A stretch of 64,000 nucleotides of DNA from Gymnogyps californianus. Its lineage: Eukaryota > Chordata > Aves > Accipitriformes > Cathartidae. The stretch spans positions 88,558,520 to 88,622,519 of the forward strand of contig NC_059471.1 of assembly GCF_018139145.2 (NCBI RefSeq). Direction: 5' to 3'. The notes beneath the pieces are model-generated. The model saw only the letters and a program-made list of their open reading frames with translations. It ran no database searches and was not told where the DNA came from. Both the position numbers and the translations under genes were made by a program. Numbering within the stretch: position 1 is the first letter of the stretch; each line of letters opens with the position of its first letter. Positions 1-13,400 of this stretch are shown here, in pieces.

Positions 1-894
1 TGCAAGAGTAGCAACTTGTCATTTGAAGTGAAGCAAGCTAGAAGGATGAAGACATTTCAGCAGTGATACGTGTCTTATCAGGCTGTTTTGGTTTCAAAGC
101 TAAAAAAAAAAATCTTTGCTCCGAGTACTTCAAATGCAGGTTTTGCTGTATAGATAGGTCGTGTGGTCTCTTGCATGTATGTCCTTTCACTGGGCCTGTG
201 CCAAGGTTCATTGGCTTAATTTAGAAGATAAGCGTGAATGACTTATGCTATTTTCAGCATCGGAATACACTTATGAGACAGATGAAACAGTTTGTTCAAG
301 ACCTTTATTTATCTGTGGAAGGTGGACTGTCTCTACTGCTGCAGGTACAATACCTTGTAAGGACACAGGAGGTCTTGGTGGGCAACACCAAGAATTCTGC
401 TTGGGACAAAGGATTATTGAGAAGTAGATGTAGTTTAACGAGCTGGGGCATACCTGATGCAGATCTCTTAACATAAACAAGCAATGTTAGAAGCAAGGAA
501 ACCTGTAAGTCAGGCATGTAGCCTAAGCTAATTTGTTCAGGCTTCCTTCATAGTAGAAAGAGGGCAGTGTCAAAGCTGGATGACATAAATCCCCCCCAAA
601 TTTTAGAGTGTGATAGGTGATTGAAAGGCACATGAAAGCTTAACTTACGCTTGCTCTCTCTGCTTTCCTTCCAGTGGTTATACATAATGTAATGCAGGAG
701 ATGGTGGTGGTGGTAGTGTTGTCTTTAGCTTCAGGCTATGCCCTTTATCGAACTTATTGGGTAAGGTTTCAGGGAGTAGGATTAAATTATATATGTTGAT
801 ATCCGCTCTACAATTTGTTACTCTGTGCATTTGCTGATTTGAGCCACTAGAAACAGTTGCTCCATAAAATCCTATTTCAACACTTGGATTAGTT

Positions 895-917
895 AAAAAA
901 AAAAAAAAAAAAAAAAA
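895..917. repeat. 23-A run
   Basis: Simple A run flanked by AGTT and TCCAG. A second run of 19 A lies at 1217-1235. Neither follows a recognisable SINE or retrocopy. Confidence 0.95.
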
Positions 918-1216
918 TCCAGTTGCCTTTACCTTTCATGTTTAGTCTTTTATATTTTCGTATATTCTAACTGATAGACTTTAAAAAGAGCAAGAAGTAG
1001 TTTTTTAGGTTGTTGGGGGTGGGAAGTGGTTCCCACTTGTGTCACTGAAATGCAGTGCTCATCAAAAATGGGGAATGTCGGAATGTCATTTGAACCTTAC
1101 TGGGGGGATTAGTCCCTGGCAGTCATTTCTATGGGAGCTTGTGCTAGTCTTGGTTATTACATGAGACTGGGGAAACTTTTAAAATTTGGATAATGATGGC
1201 TGGTAAGCCCTGGTTT

Positions 1217-1235
1217 AAAAAAAAAAAAAAAAAAA
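1217..1235. repeat. 19-A run
   Basis: Simple A run flanked by GGTTT and GGTGC, 300 bp from the previous one. No associated element recognised. Confidence 0.95.
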
Positions 1236-3433
1236 GGTGCTCTTTTGACGTGTAGCCTTTATGAATGATGATTCCTGGTGCCTGCTGAGATAGGAGCAAA
1301 CAGCCATAGCCAAGCAGTTGCATGGCTGATTCATCTCAGATTGATCATGCCTTGTTAAGTTAATGATTGCTTTCTAACTACTTGCCTTGTTCATGAAACA
1401 GACCAGAAATTGGTGAGTTTAAACTATTGGAAGTTTAAGGAAGCAGGACTGTGTAATAATCTGCTTTGGTGAAGTTCAGGGTCATGTTTCCTGAAATGCC
1501 TGGGTAGGAAGGGTTTCTGTGATAGAGATATAGAAGACCTTGAGGTACAAATACTTTTTTTTTATCCAAGGAAAGTGAATCTGCAGAACAGTTGCCAGGG
1601 AGGAGGAGAACTATGGTAAAGTAACCACTCTATACATGAACTGTTTTGCCCTTCAGTTTGGTACTCTGATTTGTTCTGTATGCAGCTTCATTCTATTAGG
1701 CAATACCACAGTTGGCACATTAATAATTTACTTTCTATTTTCTTTGACTGACTTCAGTGCAAAGAATGTTTTCAGTGTTAACTTCATTCTTCTTCCTTGA
1801 TGCTTTTAATTTTACTGGGATATCAAACTGTCACAGGCTTTGTTGTACGGTAATTTGGAATTGGCATGTGGAAGACTGCCACAAAACCACAGGGACATCT
1901 CAGCCCTGTGCTCAAATGTATTGCAACCTTCCTGTTGGTTTTGCTCTGGTTGGAATTTCACTTGTTGAATCTAGAACTTCCTGGGCTGTACCCTTTGATT
2001 TTTGAACAACCCAGGTATAAGTCAATGACAGCTGATGTTTTGCTTTTCATGTGACCTCCTTAATTTCTCCCCTTTCTCCTCCCCATCTCCCTCAGAACTC
2101 AACATCATCAGCGTCTTTGAACTTAGGCAAATATCATTTTTTTGTACTTGCTCAGAAATGTATTGGTTTCTTTAAATCATAATAGCTCCTCTGCCTTGAT
2201 GTTTTAATATGTATCGTACCTGTTTTTTTTGGTTCAATGCATAACTTCGTATTTTACAACTTAGAGTTAAAAGTAGTCATCCTGGAGCTAAAGAAAAATC
2301 AATGAGAAGCCTGTACTTAGACTGAGAACCCCTGCAGAAAGCTTTGATTAGAGAAAAGCTTTAGATCTGACTCTTATACACAATTGTCCATCAGGTGGCC
2401 AGTCATTTTGGCATGTACTGCTGTATAGCACAGATGCTGGAGATGGAAAAAGGTGTATTACATCATGTAGTTCATCTTCCAAAGTATGTATATAGTTACT
2501 TCAGCAGAGACACAACTCTTCATGGTTTGTTTTTTTTTTTGTTGAAGGCTGTTGTCCTTCAAGAAGCCACTTCTAATTTTAATTTTGCCATGGTTTTTGA
2601 TCTGATTGCTTTTTGTGATCACTAATTTTTAATAGATTTAAAGATGGAAGACGAGCCTGCATTCAGTAGGAATGTGTTAATTGACAGGTGTCCTGAAGTT
2701 CCACGTTCTTGGCAGTGGTCCAGGATGACAGAGCAGTAATGATTTAGAAACTGCCATTCCTTCCTGGTGAAAGGATTGGAGGAAATCTGTGAAGTTATTA
2801 ACTACTACTTGCTTCTAACAGATTGTGAGAATATCATTATGGCATCTAATTAGTTGAGATTACCTCCTTTATGCAGAATGTTTGGGGTTTTTTTAAATTC
2901 CTTTACATGCTGTCTTATGGCTCGCACCAATTTTTTTTTCTCTTCCCTTTAATGTTCTGGATGGTTACTCTGAGGATTTGAGTAAGGGATCATGTTCCTA
3001 TCTCTGTGTGGTGTAATTAGTACAGCTATTTAAATGTTATCTGGAACCCGTTTACCCTATCTGTCAGTTGCTGCTTAGTTCAGTGGAAATGCTTTTATGT
3101 AAATCACAGAACAATACTTCTGACTTGTAACAAGATTGGGCTGAATTTAGGGAGCTGAAACACTTCATCCTGGAATAAAAATGTCTTGCTGAATCAAGGG
3201 TAGAAGATTATAAAAGCTGCCACTTTTAAAAAGTGTATTATGCTGACATATATATGTATAAATTGAATTAGCTGTGATACTCCTACAGTGGGAAACTTCC
3301 CACTGATTCTAAAAAAATTTAGGGAAAAGCTGGTACACATGAAATTTTCCTCCCAATTTGCATGCTATTTGGTAAGCTGGACCAATGTTCCTTCATGTCT
3401 TTTTTGCAGTAGGCTACAATTTCTGCATTTCTG

Positions 3434-3459
3434 TAAGACCAGCTCTTCAGCTGGTCTTA
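3434..3459. other. Perfect 11-bp hairpin with a 4-base loop
   Basis: TAAGACCAGCT at 3434-3444 is followed by loop CTTC and the exact reverse complement AGCTGGTCTTA at 3449-3459. No U run follows for a Pol III or bacterial-type terminator, and the stem is too short for a microRNA precursor. Function unknown; it could be a chance palindrome or the core of an old inverted-repeat element. Confidence 0.9.
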
Positions 3460-6224
3460 GAATATTGGGCATTGATGCCTGACGGGGAGGGGGGCAGATG
3501 CTTTCCTTTTACTTCCTTCCCAGTAATTTCTTAATGAAAGTGGTTCCTTCTATGGCTAGGAGGTATTTGCACTTTATAGGGATCTAATGGCATTCTTAAT
3601 GATTTTGATTGCTCTTAGGCTTCTGTGGAAGATTCTGTCCTAATCTTGGCTTATTTTATAACCACGTAACAAATACAAATTTTTTTCTTCCATTCAAATA
3701 AAAACAACCCTCCCTTTCCCCCCACCTTCCTTTAGTGTACAGACCTTTTGCCATCTGATACTTTGGTGGTGAATCTTGAACTTTGATTTGATTATTCAGA
3801 TATTTAAAGAAAATAATTATGAAAGTCTCTCATCTTTCATATATGAGTAAGTCATCTAGTTTTGGGGTGTTTTTCCAGAAGGATGGGGTTCTGACATGCT
3901 GACCAAGGGAAGATTAATGAATTGTGGCTTTTGTTTGTGTCTCTCAGTTTTCAGCCTGGAGTGTAAGCTTGTGTCACTTTGCTCTGTCATAAATACTGTG
4001 TTAAATTACAGCAATTTTTTTTAAGAAACTATTTGATTTTTTGCCAGGGATTCCTGAGCCATCTAGTAATAGTTTCAGGGATCCTATTCCTTCTCTGAAA
4101 ATCAGTGCCAATTTTGGACTGTGCAGCTGTCCTAGTTTCCTTTTCATTAATTTTCACTGTAGGAATAAATGTTTGTTGTCTGATGTTTATTATATTAGCT
4201 TATTTAAAGTCAGTTATTTCCTTCCCCACATAGCTCTTGCTTTGCCTTTTTTTTTTTTTTTCTTTTTTTTCCTTAAAGTGGAAAAAGGAATAGATCTGCC
4301 AGAGGAGATCTGGATGGTAAAGCAGTATGAAGTGGCATTTATTTGACTATTCCAGAAATGATCCTTCTGTTATTCCATACAGTACTGCATAGCTTTTGGC
4401 TCAGCTGGTCTGCATAATAGGGGAGAGCCTCCCTGCTAAGCCAAGCAACTCCTTTTTGCTTCGAAGAGCGTGTAAGGCATGCATGGTAGTAGATTATCAC
4501 AATTATCAAGTATCAGTACTGACTTAGTATTTGTCCCTGGCCTTTTCCATCTTAACTTAAGGAAAGCCTGTTTTGTGACTGTCTGTCTGCCCCTCTCTCT
4601 GGGAGGAACTGGGGTTAATAGTTTATTAATAGTTTGTGTTGTATGTAGAACATCACAGACTTGCTATATGCTTTTGAGCATAAGGGGTTTTTTGCAATTT
4701 TATATAACATGATGTTTCTTTCACCATTTAAGCTCTTCAGACAGTGTTGGAAGCAGGCATCGTTAATGGTGTTTGGACTTTTATGATCTGATAAGTTTTT
4801 CTTAAATTAAAAAGAAAAAACAAACTTTTTGCATAACATGGAGGTGTTGGGTTTTGTCTTTAATTTTCAATATTTGTGTCATGGCCAACAGTTGTTTTAG
4901 GACTGCAGTTATCCACCATAAAGAGACCAGTGACTTGCACTTGTTCCACGGAAGGAAGACTTGGTGCTCTTTGAGGTTCTGAGCTGTTGCAGTGAATGCT
5001 GGGGGAGATGGAGTTTGGGAAAACCTGAGCCAATATGCATACCCATAATGAAAGAACTTTACATGTTTTGCTTTTAACTGCTTTTTAAATGCAATTGGCA
5101 CAGGTGCTTAAATGTTAAGTCAGCTGTACTTAAAGTGTTTGGAAAAAAGAGTAGCATGAGCTGCAAATAGATTTTCCTAGACAGCAAGTAATTGATTTCC
5201 TTTTATTATTTTATTTCTGTTTTCCATGTTTCTTCCCAAACAATTACTTGAATCATGCTTTTTGGTGTGTGCTTACTTGAGGATAGGGGTGGAACGAAGG
5301 GAGGAGTGGAATTGTTGATGGGTAGTTCAAGAAGAGATTAATTGTCCCAAAATACTAGCAGCTTCTCTGATAACTGCAGAGCCTTGAAGTTAAAACCTGG
5401 AGGAGACACATGAAAATGACTTTTACCTCAGCGTTTAGTTCAGTCAGTGTGTTAAGAAGTTCAACGTCAAGAATAAAATAAAACAATCTGGAGAAGATAG
5501 CTATGGCTCTTCAAGTCACAAAAATAACCTGGAAACACCAAATGCTCAGAAGTGGTAAAGAGAAATACTGCGTTACACTGAAGGGCAAGCAACTTTGTCT
5601 GCGAGTCCATTGAGTCCAAAAGTGCACAAGAAGTCAAAAAAGCTTGAATAATTAGTTCTATTCTGTACATACAATTAAAATAGCAAAAAAATATTGAGCT
5701 CTCTAAGTCAAACTTGAGAGTCAATGTCTGGATTTAAACAAATTGCTTTTTACTGGGGGCTGAGAAGGAAGCTTCTCATAGGGGAAAGGGCTTCAGCTGC
5801 CTTGCTGCACTGCACCTGGTACTGGACTTCCTGGGAAAGAAATGTAGATGGGCTACACATGAAGTCTGTACATTAGGGTGAGAATCACTGCTTGACTAGC
5901 TGGGTTTTGGTTTTGTGTTTGGGTTTTTTTTTTCTTCGTTTTTTTCCTACAGAAGAGGGCAGCCTGGTAAGATCTGTGGAAGTCGTGCTTCCAACTCTGC
6001 TCCTTTTTTGCTGATGCCTTGTGTTGAACTCTTCCTGGAGGATGAAATGTCTCTTGGCACATTTGTTGCCATCTGCTGTTTGTGTCTGTTGATAAGGCTT
6101 AGTTAGCACTTTTCCTAGGAAAGTGCATGACATAGTTTCAGAAACTGCTCCATTTACCTGTTGCTGTGGGACTAGGCAGGCCCTGTTCTAAATGTTTTCC
6201 AGCTGGTACATATCATTACTGTTT

Positions 6225-6560
6225 CAGATGACTAACATGAAAAATGATAATTGAAGCTACAAGCCTGTTACGTAGTAAGCTTTAATTAGTTAAACTGCTT
6301 CGTATTCGTTTAGTGTTGGTGCTAATGCTTTTGAAATTAATTGGCACTAAAGCGGGTTCAAAGTTTATATGCAATCATTGCTGTTATAATGTGCTATATT
6401 ACTAGGTAACTTGGCTTATTAGGTGATTTCATTCTCGATTATTGCTGCAAGTTAACAAGGCCAGAGTAATTATCTCATAAACAATAGCCTCACTCGCAAG
6501 ACAGATGCGGCCAGACCCTTCCCGCAGAGTTTGAGTGCGTGCTGTATTCTAGCAAATAGA
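6225..6560. promoter_or_regulatory. Candidate conserved non-coding element 1
   Basis: A block free of simple repeats and recognised interspersed elements, with the texture typical of developmental enhancers: a homeodomain core TAATTA at 6283-6288, ATTAATT at 6336-6342, several ATTA/TAAT cores and GATAA strings, and mixed complex sequence. No open reading crosses it. Conservation is inferred from texture only. Confidence 0.3.
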
Positions 6561-9500
6561 CAAGGGAAGGTGATCTATGTATGTCACCCAGCAGATGGGG
6601 AAGATTTTTAGAAAGTGGGATAGCACACTTTCAGATCTTCTGTTATGCTAATAAAGTTTTTGTGTGAGAACGATAGCAATGTCAATAGCCATAGTCTATC
6701 AATGACATCAACCCCTGGCATGTGCAAGCCATCAAAGCAAACACAGAATGCCTTTGTATGCATAGCTGGACAGCATAAACCAGTTGCTACTAGAGTGAAG
6801 TTCACCTCATTTTCCTAGAATAGACTAAATACCTAGCATACACATTCATTAAACATTTTTTGAATCGAAGTTGTGATTTGGTTAAAATGGAAAATTTAGT
6901 CATGGGAATTGCTAGACTCCATACGAATTTAACCCCTAAATAGTTACTCTGTTGTGTGCCACTGGTGTACTATTATGTGGCTTATATCAGCCTACAAGTG
7001 TCTGATAGAAGAAATAATAAATTTACTGGATTAATATTATCTAGTAAGTATAAAGCATTATTAAGTAATACGTCTTTAATACCTAAGCACATATTTAAGA
7101 TGGTAGGGCTTATATCAGAAATTAATTACAAGTGAAGATGACTTTCATGAGTGGAAAAAGGGAAAATTACAATGGTGAAACTGTGGAATAGCAGTATGAC
7201 TGAGCAGTGCCAACGTGCACCTCTTGTTGGTCACTCTCCAAAATGCCACCAGGAGAAGGTTCAGGTGCTGAATCTCCAGATTTTTAAGTGTCTTGATCCT
7301 TTAAGGGTTCTGATACTATTTTAAGTCCCTCTTTACAGCCAGCATGCAAATCTTTATTTAGGACCATCTTTCAGGAACTGCACACAGCAGGTCAGGTATT
7401 TATTCCATCCCAGGAAACTCCTGTTTCCGGGAATGAAAAAGCCTAACCACTAGGTCTCCTCAATTTTCTCTTTCTGTCACTTATATTCTTAAAGTAGAGA
7501 CTGAGAAGAAGTTTAACAGATTTAGGAGTGTACTTTGTGGATGGACGTGTCTCATGTATGGATTTTAAAGATGTCACTGTGTTTCAAGTGAAGAGGGTGG
7601 ATAACTACTTTGCATGGTAGGCTGCTTAGCATGTTTTATTAGAAGCATCTGCGGAATTTTACAGTGGATGGTTCTTTGTAGCTGTAGTAATTTTGCCCTT
7701 TTTGAGTAGTATCAGCTTACAAGTTAGAATCTGGAGTATGCGGAGACATTATAAAGACTTTAAACACTGACGCACATGCAGTGGGTCAACTTCGTAGGAA
7801 TAGTTCTGAAGACAGGATTTAATTTGGGATATTTTAAGCTAAGGTATTAAACCTACTGTTTAGGGATTTTTTTTTTGTTCTAATCTTTAGTATTTACAAT
7901 TATGACATTTAATTCTCTGCTGTAAGAGATTGTAGTTGCCCAGAATCAAAAAGATGAGGAGTGCAGAAAAAAAATATCCTCGTGACTTTCTCATAGCCAT
8001 TACTCTTAAGGTGAGGAGTTATAAATGTGGAAGTACAGGGTACTGCAGCTTAATTTATGTGCAACCTGCAAAGATATAGAGGAACCTAAGTGCCCGTTTC
8101 AGTTGTTTTACACTTTTCAGTAAGGAAGGGAAAGTAAGAATACTTTGTGAAATCGTTACACTGTAGATGTGATGCTTCTAATGGTATCTATCAAGTGCAT
8201 CTATTTGATAATGTAGAGGGTTCTTCAGCAGTGGATTCATTTTGATATTTCAGCCTTGAAACCAAGTTTCTGTATTTGAATCTACTAAAATTGTTGGTGT
8301 CATATGTCTAATAACCCATCTGCTTGAGTAATGATAAAGCCTCCTACTTAGTCTGTCTACCTCAAAGGAATAATCGAGCAGCCATCGTGACAATACTCCT
8401 CTAAGCCAACAAATACATTTTTCCCCAGGAGTTCCCTGTGAAACATTAATTATTTTTAAGGCAATAGTGATAGAGGCTCTGAAATGAGGCTCAATGATGA
8501 ACAAATATCTATCTCAAATTGCCTGTCATGGCCAGTGAAGTTAAAAAAAAAGCACAAAAAAACCCAACTTCACCTTATTTAAAAGGGAGCCAGATACCCT
8601 TATAAATAGGATTATATGATGTGTGTTTTTAGGGGGCTGGGCTTGATGACTCAGTCCTGGATTTCTTAGTAGACCTTTTTGCCATACAGTAGACTGCAGG
8701 CTGCTTCAGTTTTGCTCCATAAAGTCTTGAAGCAATTGTGGTGTTTTGGTTTTCTGCTGTGGCAGAGACCATCGCCAGTCAGAGGAGCCAAGAATCAAAA
8801 TTCTGTAAATGTCTGATGTCTCAAATGTGTGTGGTTCAGCTCGGCATCTGTAATTCATCTCTTACTACTCTTTCCTCCTCGCTGTCTTACAAGTCCTCTT
8901 ACATGATCAGCTTCTTGTGTTTGTTGGTGCAGATTCAGAGTCACTGCAGTTGGCAGCATAAATGAGCCATGTTTCAATTCTTCGTTAACTTCATGGCAAA
9001 GGAGTTGCATAGAGGTGGTGGTGGATTTCCCATCACTTGTGTTAAATCAAGATCATATGCCTTGCTTCTAAAAATTATGCTGCCACTCAACCTGAAGTTA
9101 CAGGCTTGAAGTAGAGACTATTTAGCAAAATTTTATGTCCCATGTGTTGTACAGAAAGGTCAATAAGGAATCACTGCAGTCTTCTGGCACACTGAAATCT
9201 TATTATTTATGTGACAGATGAATTGGTTAGAATTTGAATGGATCGGATATCTTTGATAAAGGTAATTCTACGTAGTTATAAGAAGTCATGTGTGGTCAGC
9301 CAGAGAGGAACAGTGTATTACCTGTCTGGCACAACATAAAAATATTTGTGCTTAAAAATTGGTACTCAATAATCCCTTAGATTGGACCTTTCAATATTTA
9401 CCTTGTTTAATGCTCAGGGGATTCTTTGTTCATGTACTCGATCTTTATAAGAGGTTTCCTGTAATTCCTTCCCAGGTGTGCATGACCTGGTATCTTTAGT

Positions 9501-12500
9501 TTGTTTTAAGGAAATTGTTTGTTATAGCCTACATCTCTGTATAGCATTGTGCGAGGAGAAAGTGATGCTTCACTTGTCTCAGTTCAATCTTGAAATGTTT
9601 ACTGTTTATAATATAGTTATAACTCTGATCATCAGTTTGTCTGTCTCTTTCCTCAGACTATACTCACTCTTAGGAGGGATCAAATTACCTGTGCTATAAT
9701 TAATTTCACCTCTGAATATGTTAAGAAATTTTGTATGCTTTTGTATTTTCTGGTTTCTGGATAGTACGTCATGTCATGAATTTTTGAAGGGATTAAATAA
9801 ATTTTCTAAACAGAAAAATTCCTAATGGAGTAAACAGAAATATCTTAACATTTAGGAATCCCTGTAGGTTTTAACTCTTTTAGTGCTTACTGTAAGTTGC
9901 CTATTTTTCAGGCTCTGAGGTGAAATAGGAGGTTGTGACCAGAAGATACATTGGACTGCAGTCTGTTTAGATAACCTTTCTTGTAGAAGCTAGGGAATAT
10001 TTTGGAGGTATACATTGAAGACTCAAGAGCTTCTGCTATTGGGATGGTCCAAGGTTTTCTGGATAGCAGATAGGCCCTTGTGAAGAAGGGTGAGTTGCAA
10101 GGAGGGGATCCTGTGACAATGGTGGCTGGGTGCTGTGCCATGACTAAGAACTATGTTGTCCCACTACAGCGAGCACAGCTCTTTCTGGCGTAGCAGGATC
10201 TGTCTTCTGGGTGTTACGGTTGGCCGGAGACATTTCCTGATGTGCAGCAAAGCGTTATTATACCAGTGCCTGAACCCCAAAGGAGAGTCTCAAGGAGTTT
10301 GTTACAATCTTCTCCTTTTTTAAGACTCTGTTAATACTGAGAAAGTGGATGAGTTGAAGAAAGTGTGTTCTTCGGGTCTTTGTTCTTGTCTGTAGTTGAA
10401 GGTAATGTTCAAATCCCTACAAAGCTCAGGGTCTTCTGAGGGATGTGATAAGTATACCTATTGCTAATCTATTAATAAATGTGAATCAAATGTCTTTTCT
10501 TCATGCAATATTCTTTATTATCACAATTCTGAGTGATTTCTTAAAAATTACTTCTTATGAGCATTTGCTCATTATATTCCTTGCGTGGAAGAATGTTGAG
10601 GTTTAGATACCTTTCTAGCACATGCTTCTGAACTGATAGGCAGGCTTTGGGGTTAATTTGTGACTTGCATAGGTATTAGTACAGCATCAAGGTGTGATTG
10701 TATAATTGTTAATGTAAAATAGCTTTTGTAACTATTGGACTCATGTAATTTTGATTTGCAGAGATGTGGAACAGAAAATACTTCGTATTGATCTGTGTGT
10801 GCTTCAGTGGCTTTTGTGGAAAATACATGTGCATATCAAAAACTGATTGCCTTGTAGCTAGTAGGAAGATGGCAAGATCTTGAATGTATGAGTGAAGTGG
10901 TGACCTCTGACAGAACTCAGCTTTTCTTGGACTGTGCTGCCATTTACATTATCAGTACCTAGTGTGACATGGTGTATAACTGTTTTTGCTAGATAAAACA
11001 ACATGCCAGTTGGATTCAGTTTCACTGAGGACAACTAATTTCCTTTAAAAATGTCTTCATGTACAAATTGACTTTATTAATTAAAAAAAAAAAAACCACC
11101 CAATTCCTTCTTGCATCAAAACTGTATGATAGATGTGGCTGAGAACAAATGCTTGACGATGTGATTGTAAGTTTTTTATGACTTTCCTGCACTTCCAGCA
11201 GCTTGTGCTCGCAATCTCATGTCAAAAAAATTGCAGTATATAAAGAATGAAAGATGTTTGCTTGCAGATGTCAAACACTATGCTTGCGGTTTCTTTGGAA
11301 AACCCTGGAGTCCACACACCTTGAAATTTTGCTGCAGGTGGGTCACTGGAGACTGCATGTGTGCAGGCAGTTCTGCCTGTGAAGTAGGGCCAACTTGCCC
11401 AGGAGACTCCATATCTCTTTTGCATACTCAGTCTGACCACCCTGGCTTCTCCATAGCAGGCCTGACCACGCAGGCATGGAGAGAGAGGCCTCATGGAGGC
11501 CAGGCATGATCAAGTTATACTCCTAGTAACTGTAGTATTTCACACGCTCCGCAGATGTGCTTTCCTTCAGGTTCCAGTGTACTTTTGTTAAGCTACTAAA
11601 AACTAAGAGTGGCCTGGGTGGATTGCACCTCCTTATTCAAGTGTCAGAGAGGCCTGAATGCCTGAGCACAGTTCAGAAAAAAAGAAAACGAAGGGCCCTC
11701 TTACCCCAAGTGGTCACATAGTCAAGACCTAGAACAAAGTTGTATTGATTATATTTTTCTTTCCTCCTTTGACTTCCGTGCTTTTCTTTTACCTTAACAT
11801 ACTTTTGTCAAGCATTAACTCTTGAGGTGATGCTTTGACTCCTATGCATAAGCATATTGTTACAGGGTAATTTAGCCATGTCACTGTAGTATGGATGCTG
11901 CTTGTTTGACACTGTTTTTTGGGGGGTAGGTCTTTTGTGGTTTTGCTGTTGTTTCCAGTGTTCAGAGTATTAAAAAAGAATAAATAGGTAAAGGAATAAA
12001 TGAAGACCTGAAGACACAGAAAAAAACCATGTATAGTAGATACAGGGGAGCCAAAACTTCCTGACATATCTCCTTAATGGGCAGAAAAAGGAGAAAAAGA
12101 TGCTGCTGACTCCATAGGGGTGGGATTTTTTGTGGTGGAGGAAAGCCTTTGGAGCAAGTCTTATGTACTTTTACATGTATAAGGATACTGGAGGTGTATT
12201 GTACAACTGGATTTTGTTTCTTGCTAACTTGCCTTCCTTACAAATTCTTGTTTGTTTTAATAGCTGTCTTTCTTCTTCCCTCCCCTCCCCCCCCCAAGTG
12301 TTAGATGTCTTCACTGTCAAAGCATCCACATTTTGTGTTTCTAGTCACTTCCCAAATTTGTCATCACCACTGCTCTTGTTTTTTGGCCTCTCTAGCTGAA
12401 TACTGTGTTGCTTATAGATCAAGGTGGGAGCCTGGAATTAAGTTCCCAAAGCTGTTGTGTAAAATTCAACTCTCACACCTGTTTGAATTGAAGTGAGGTG

Positions 12501-13204
12501 TTTGGGGTGCGGGGTAGGTGAGGAGAGGAGAACCAGCTGCTGATGAACTCCAGCATGATGCAGGTGCCAGCCAGCAGCATCCACCTGGCTGCTCCAAACT
12601 GGCTTTTCTTTCAAGAGGACAAAAGTGGGAATTGCTAGCCAGACTCTGGTTTGCTTTCTGGCTAAACCAAACGGAGGGGCCGTTTTCTGCCTGGAGAGCA
12701 AGGACCTGCTTTTCCCTTGGGAGGGAGGAAGGGAGGGATGTTGTTCTGGGTCTGTCAGGATGCTCTGGCCGTGTGTGGTGTTCTGCAGTTGCTGAGCTGC
12801 ACCCAGCAGCACGTCCTGCGGCAGCGGTCCTTTTATTCTTCCCTTGCGCTGCTCTTCCAGCTCAACAGAGGCATTTGCCGGTGGCTGCCTAATGAACTAG
12901 TGAACACGCCGCTTGTGGCTTGTTACTGTAGGAGCAGAAGGCTGAGATGGCTTGCACCACTGCATGAAAGATTAAGCAGTGTCTTTCTTCAATGTATTTC
13001 TCTGTAGGTGGGTTTTTTGTTGTTTTTCCAAGTACTTCCACCATCCGTCTGTTTGTGGACGTTTGAGGTATACGTTACTACTTACCCTGTTGTTTTGAGG
13101 TGTGATTTCCTAGCTTTCTCCCTACTATGCACTAGACAGGCTGGAGTGTCCTTGAACCTGCCCTCCCCTTTCTAAAGCGAAGAATGAGAAGCCTTTAAGC
13201 AGCT

Positions 13205-13400
13205 TAAGTGTCGGCTGTGTCGCAGCTGACAGGAAACCGATCTGCCGCTTGGCCCCGTGCGGTGCAGCCTGACTTGCCGGTGGCATGCGACTGGGCTGTG
13301 CGAGCCTTGCGAGGGCTGGGGGGTGCTCGCCGTGGGTCCCCTCTGCGCCCCAGCGAGGTGGAGTTCGGCTGTGGACGTGGTCGGAAATCGCTGTCTGTCC
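13205..13400. promoter_or_regulatory. Small CpG-rich patch
   Basis: Eighteen CpG dinucleotides were counted in about 195 bp (for example CCGATCTGCCGC, CCCCGTGCGGTG, GTTCGGC), against a CpG-depleted surrounding. A second, smaller GC-rich block lies at 14138-14220. Three overlapping open readings exist here on the plus strand and one on the minus strand; none looks like a protein I know. It may be a minor CpG island or an old GC-rich insertion. Confidence 0.4.

Noticed and set aside
5885..6133. Overlapping short open readings around 5.9-6.1 kb
   Set aside because: They arise from a T-rich tract read on both strands; no domain or splice pattern.
12438..12892. Overlapping 124-codon open readings on both strands
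   Set aside because: No domain, no splice context consistent with either, and symmetrical openness from local GC content.
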